DNA of 64,000 nucleotides from Takakia lepidozioides (lineage: Eukaryota > Streptophyta > Takakiopsida > Takakiales > Takakiaceae). The notes beneath the pieces are model-generated. The model was not told the origin of the DNA. It ran no database searches and worked only from the letters and a program-made list of their open reading frames with translations. Position numbers and translations under genes: made by a program. Below are positions 59,598 through 64,000 of this stretch, piece after piece. How positions within the stretch are numbered: the stretch's first letter is position 1; every line of letters begins with the position of its first letter. The DNA is taken from NCBI GenBank assembly GCA_030704615.1, contig CM060733.1:60514001-60578000 (forward strand), written 5' to 3'.

Positions 59598-60955
59598 ATG
59601 AAAGATATGAAGGGCTACGTAAGAAACATGGCAAGGCCCAAGGGGAGCATGGCAGAAGGATACCAATTTGAAGAAGCATTGGGTTTTTGCACAGAGTATA
59701 TGGCAGGATTTGATGGAAGTGTACGAAGGGTGTGGGATGCAGATGAGGCAGAATCTGTGGAACGTGAAGTTGTGGAAGGAAGTTCTAAAGCCCGAAAATT
59801 GAATGACCTGTGTGATATTGTACATGAGTACATCATTCGGAACCATCCTCGTCTGTCAGTCATGTTGGGGTAAGAAATCTACTTCATTGACATTCAGATT
59901 TCCAAGTTTTAGTCATTTATCATTAGTTGGCATATGACGTCTTTTCAAATCTCCCACGCCACCTCTGTCAATCTCCTGGCTGACCCTCGGATTGTGACAG
60001 GATATATGAAGCAAAGTCCACACGGATAGAAGCCAGACGACGCTTGTTTCGTGAGGAGCAAGGGCTGGAAGGCATGAGCTATCCCACGGCAATTCAGTAC
60101 CCTCCTGATTTGCATCTTTGTCCTCCATTTGCTATTTGGCTCCCTCAAGGTGTACGGGATCATCTCTCAATTCAATCAGATGGGCTTGATCCTACAACAC
60201 GTGAGGAATTACTGGATCTTTCAAGGCCTCCATCATTTATTGCCCTGTCATTCAAGAGTATGACAGCGTATGGTAACCATTACAGGGTTACATCCCCCGG
60301 CATGAACAAAACAAGTATGGTGTCTTTTGATTGTGGAGTCTCATCTGTTTTCCAGCACCAGCCCATTACCGACAATTCAGGCAATGACATGGAGGAACCT
60401 ACAAGATATGTGGGTCTTATAAGGGAGATTTTGCAAATTGACTATGGCCAAACACGGCCTATAGTGTTTTTGTGTTTGTGGGTACGGGCGAGTCGCGTGG
60501 GTCGTCAACCTATGTCAATGAAGCAGGATGATGCTGGCTTCACACTTGTCAATTTTAACCGTATGCTTCCACCTTCTGAGCAACCTTTTGTGTTTCCTGG
60601 CCAGGTTGATCAAGTGTTTTTTCCTGATTGTGTGAAGGAGCCGGGGTGGAAAGTCGTCCTGGAGAAGAGCCCCCAAGCACGTAGAGTGGTCTGCGACATA
60701 TCAATTGATAATGATGATGTGGCGGAAGTAGAAGGATTGTTAGCCCCACAAAGACTAGAGGAGACTCTGGTTACTGATGGCCCAACATGCAGCCGAGCGG
60801 TACCGGTTACTCCAGAGCAGGTGGCCTCCTTGTACCTCCAAGCACCCCGTATACGTGGTGATGATGTTCAGCTAACCCTTGGACAAGATCAAGTCTGTGA
60901 TGAAGACAGTGATACATGTAGTGACCCAGACATAGATGAGGATGATGAAGATTAG
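59598..60955 (+). pseudogene. TNP2-type CACTA transposase, C-terminal part (DUF4218/DUF4216-like), two exons
   Basis: Exon one (to 59870) encodes MKDMKGYVRNMARPKGSMAE, FEEALGFCTEYM, the typical DUF4218 stretch that follows the TNP2 core. It joins in phase across an intron (GGTAAG to GTGACAG) to exon two, 60001-60955, which holds YRVTSPG, YVGLIREILQIDYG, FLCLWVRA, AGFTLVNFNRM and QVDQVFFPDCVKEPGWKVVL, the DUF4216 pattern. It ends in an acidic tail (DEDDED). The catalytic N-terminal part is absent, as no transposase core lies upstream. The gene is divergent from the minus-strand gene, with about 450 bp between them. Confidence 0.8.
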
Positions 60956-61124
60956 ATATGCTAGATTTGTGCACTCCAGTTATAGACCATGCATGATAGT
61001 TTAAGGTGGTAACACTCCCTTCGCATTCCCATTAAGATATCATGCTTGGACACTGGATTTTATGATCAATTATGGAGTGCTTTCCTTTCAGTACCCTTTA
61101 TTCATTTGTTGTTGCAATTGGCTT

Positions 61125-62286
61125 TGGACCAACCCGTGCTGGTACCATTGCCATGGGTTCTGCCTGCAATGTTTTCTTGCCATGGATTTGGCACACGCCA
61201 CGAAAGGCCATCCAGACCATCCTCTGGAAATGCTCCAATGTTGTTTCAAACATCTCCACATTGCAATGGATACAACACTGACATTAGATGAGTGAAAGTG
61301 AGACTAGACCTCCAGCCAGCCGGCTTTCCCACATCAAATTGAAGGGGATCTGTAGATTATAGATAACGGCTGTTGCCTTCTCAATGTCTTTTCCAATCAC
61401 CTCTGCAATGAACTGGGGTATAAGATCCTTCAAATCACAAGTTTGAGCATCACGCACAAGCCACTTACGGGGATAGAGTTTCCAATGCGAACCATTGGTC
61501 TTTTATTGATAGCATTGTTGTAAAATACATGGACCAACATGGTCAATTTCAAGAATGACATATAGTACGCTTTCATGTTCTATGTAAGCATGCAACTATG
61601 TACCAGTGACGTGGCTTGTTCGCCACTTAACCTATTTGCCCATTCAGCCATCTCCACATTGTCATGGATTTTGCATGCTGGATTGTGAGGTCATCCACAC
61701 CGTCCTCTGGAAATGCTATCATGGGGTTTCAGCTATGTCCACATTTCCCTGGATTATGCCTGCACGAAGCAAGGCCAACTGCATTCAGCACCCTCCACTT
61801 TATTATAGTATTGCAGCAACATTCAAAGCACTTCAATTTGTATCCATCGAAAACATCTAGGCTGGAAAAAGACATCGTTGCAGCAGAACTTAGGAAAGTA
61901 CTTCTCCCCTTCCACTACACACGTGAAATGAAAGAGGCCAACCAACAGCATACCAGCCAAGAAAATATGAAACCAGCCAAGAAAAGAGCCAATATATGCA
62001 GTGAAGGTCGACACTAAATGAAACTTATCCAACACTTACATTAGAGGAGGGAAGCTAAGTCTTATCTCCATAAGCTTACCCACATCAAATTTGGGAGCTT
62101 TCAGAATTTTTCCTTTCCGGTTGAATGAACTTGGCTACAAAATCCTTCAAATCACAAGTTTGAGCTTCACACACAATGAACTTACAGGGATTGAGCTTCC
62201 AATGCGAACCAGAAGTCTTATATTGATAGCATTGTTGTAAAACACATGGACCAACAATGACAGTCTCTGGAATGACATATAGTACA
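61125..62286. repeat. Direct duplications inside the CACTA element
   Basis: Bases 61428-61575 recur at 62144-62286 (CCTTCAAATCACAAGTTTGAG, then TTCCAATGCGAACCA and GATAGCATTGTTGTAAAA). Bases around 61200-61270 recur, less well, at 61640-61755 (CCTCTGGAAATGCT, TCCACATT). The minus strand of the second copy includes an open frame with FKLHITYDSLWKDSYKK, unrecognised. It may be captured sequence that was then duplicated. Confidence 0.65.
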
Positions 62287-63495
62287 GCATGCCGCTTCCA
62301 GTTGACCATCTACCCATGTAGGTTTCTTGTAACTATCCTTCCACAGGGAATCATAGGTAATGTGGAGCTTGAAATCCAGCCCTCTTGGATGAATCTGGAC
62401 CCACACTCTATCCCTGCTCCTTCAGCTATCCATGCCTCTGATAGCCTACAATTCTACCAGCAAACACCCCAACCCCACTTATCACAATCTGAAATGCATC
62501 TGCTTCTCTCTGTAGTCCAACAGGCATTCGCCTTTTTGTCTCCATTGTCCCACCATTGGGGTCGGAAAGTGTTCACCCCAAAGCTTCTCCTCACCTCTAT
62601 TATATGTTTTTGGATACTTCCATGCTGCCACACTGGCAGTAACTTGCCAAAGTCACTCCAAACCACCACAGATCTACCCAACGACCTAACTTACAGAATT
62701 CAATATGCATCTTGCGGCCGAGTCTGATGAGAGGACAACACAGGCTGAAATAGGTTGAAGAAGAAGGTGCCCTACCACATTGTCCTTGACCTGTCCTGAC
62801 CCATGGAGGATTTGACCGATGACCTCTTGTGTGTGCTGCTTGTGTCTGTAGTCAGGTAATGTCGGATTGGTCTGTGAGATCGAACCACTACGGCGTAGCT
62901 GAGTAGTCAGAGATTGAAACACGCTTGCTAAGACCAAGCTGACTCTCCCAAGAACGGCGAGCTCGCTTCTCCTCGTCTCGTCTCCTCCTCCTCTTCTCCT
63001 TTGTGCATCATTTGCTCAACGCCTCCATCCCACGCCCCTGCATATCCTGCTATCATCGCGTTCCATCCCTCAGCTATGTGGTGTGGCGCAGGAGACAAAA
63101 AAACGCCAAGTCCCAGCCCTCCTTTTTGTTCACGATTACACTAATGGGCAACCTTATTTGCATTATATGTGCCTTCAAAATGACACGTGTAGTGATGTAG
63201 TCGTATAAATAGAGCTCTGAAACCATCTTCAGTCATGGAATCATAAGATTCCATGAAACGTCGTCCACGTGTAGTCAAACATAACACACTAGTCATATAA
63301 ACCATCCCTGTCATCATGGTCAACAATGTTTGACCAATGCTCCCTAACTTTCCGGAGTCATGTAGTGATATCCATTACTACAAAGTCATAAAACTAAAAC
63401 TGTAATGCATTTCAGCACTCTGTAGTCATCTACCTAGTGCAGTTTTTATGACTCCGCCAAAGCCGTAGTCCTAAAAACGCTCATCTCTTGTAGTG

Positions 63496-63498
63496 TAA
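63496..63498. other. Right TAA target duplication of the CACTA element
   Basis: It pairs with TAA at 56437-56439. CACTA elements duplicate three bases at insertion. Confidence 0.9.
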
Positions 63499-64000
63499 CC
63501 AGCCTCAAAAAGGTTAAGGCCAGATGAAATCCAAAGAGTTATAGAGGGAGAGGGAGAGAGGGGGCAACAAAGAAAAAAACTAACAGGTGGGGGGGGGGAG
63601 TGACTGAGCAGTTGCTACTTAGTCACTCCAACCCCCCCCCCCCCCCCCCTTCCTCTTTATCTTTTTGTTTCCTGATCTCTCCCTCTCTCTCTCCCTCTCT
63701 CTCCCTCTCTCCCTCTCCCTCTATAACTCTTTGGATTTCATCTGGCCTTAACCTTTTGAGGTTATTTAGTTTTTCATCCCAACCTTTTTCATCCAAATTT
63801 GGATGATATTATTGTAGGATGATGAAACTTAATGTACAGAAAGCTTGGTTTACCATCTATTTCTTTCATCTAAACTGGATGAACTACATGAATAATGGTT
63901 ACCTATTTTAAAATCCAAGAGATAATAAAACTATCATCATAAATGATGGCAGTTATTAAACCTAAGCCTATACCATAACCCTAAAAGATACCTTTTTATT

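Larger units (their letters stand above)
56440..63495. mobile_element. CACTA (En/Spm) DNA transposon, 7,056 bp, TAA target duplication
   Basis: The left end reads CACTACAACAGATGAGCG and the right end, on the minus strand, CACTACAAGAGATGAGCG, the CACTA terminal inverted repeat followed by TTTTTA. TAA flanks both sides (56437-56439 and 63496-63498). Subterminal DNA holds many copies of ATGACTA(C/T)AT and ACACGTG-type motifs (56460-56880, 63180-63480), as expected for transposase-binding sites. It carries the C-terminal part of a TNP2-like gene (plus strand), a Transposase_24-like gene and an FCP1 domain (minus strand). The transposase catalytic part is absent, so this copy cannot move by itself. 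Confidence 0.93.
56194..64000. mobile_element. Foldback element of about 750 bp, split by a CACTA insertion
   Basis: The left arm (56194-56439) begins AATAAAAAGGTATCTTTTAG. The last 246 bp of the window, read on the minus strand, begin with the same sequence and stay alike throughout, apart from scattered differences. The left arm continues after the CACTA insertion (63499 to about 63600: AGGTTAAGGCCAGATGAAAT, then GA-rich), and its complement lies at about 63657-63770. The centre is GTGACTGAGCAGTTGCTACTTAGTCAC at 63600-63626 between G and C runs. Excising 56440-63498 restores one continuous hairpin. The right border coincides with the window end, so a target duplication cannot be tested. Confidence 0.85.

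Overview
The window is nuclear DNA of a land plant. The genes have many short GT-AG introns, and several products are plant-type: a bifunctional L-fucokinase/GDP-fucose pyrophosphorylase, an eIF4A-III with the plant DESD motif, and a large PLS-class PPR protein. The other contents are a CACTA transposon with a TNP2-type C-terminus, plant-type MITEs, a Ty3/gypsy fragment and two LINE families. Moderate gene density, introns mostly of 70 to 1,500 bp and a PPR built of near-identical 101-residue repeats suggest a seed-free plant such as a moss. That placement is inference.

The left half (1-31 kb) is genic. A gene tail sits at the left edge, followed by LINE debris (2.2-3.8 kb). A six-exon RING-CH membrane ubiquitin ligase (+, 4190-7932) converges on an eight-exon eIF4A-III gene (-, 9228-13452). 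Next come a seven-exon FKGP gene (-, 14873-20667), a TATA-box promoter at 22053 and the five-exon Integrator subunit 3 gene (+, 25212-30963). The exon joins given for these four genes preserve phase throughout. LINE copies lie upstream of two of the plus-strand genes and inside an INTS3 intron, all with their 3' ends pointing left.

The middle (31-42 kb) holds a second LINE type with an A-rich tail, a foldback repeat, a cluster of short palindromes, a PPR gene (-, 38930-41353) with a frameshifted C-terminus, and a decayed PPR copy beside it.

The right half (44-64 kb) is mobile-element territory. It has nested MITE-like elements, tandem AT-rich repeats, two decayed genes of unknown family, a Ty3/gypsy fragment, and a 7,056 bp CACTA element (56440-63495, TAA target duplication) inserted in one arm of a foldback element of about 750 bp. 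The CACTA copy holds a truncated TNP2 C-terminus on the plus strand. On the minus strand it has a Transposase_24-like gene followed by an FCP1-type phosphatase domain. Several dead frames in this half are broken by stops that single C-to-T changes explain, as expected of methylated, silenced DNA.

The host genes are housekeeping functions: ubiquitination, exon-junction/RNA helicase, cell-wall sugar salvage, snRNA processing and organelle RNA processing. They do not form a pathway or cluster.
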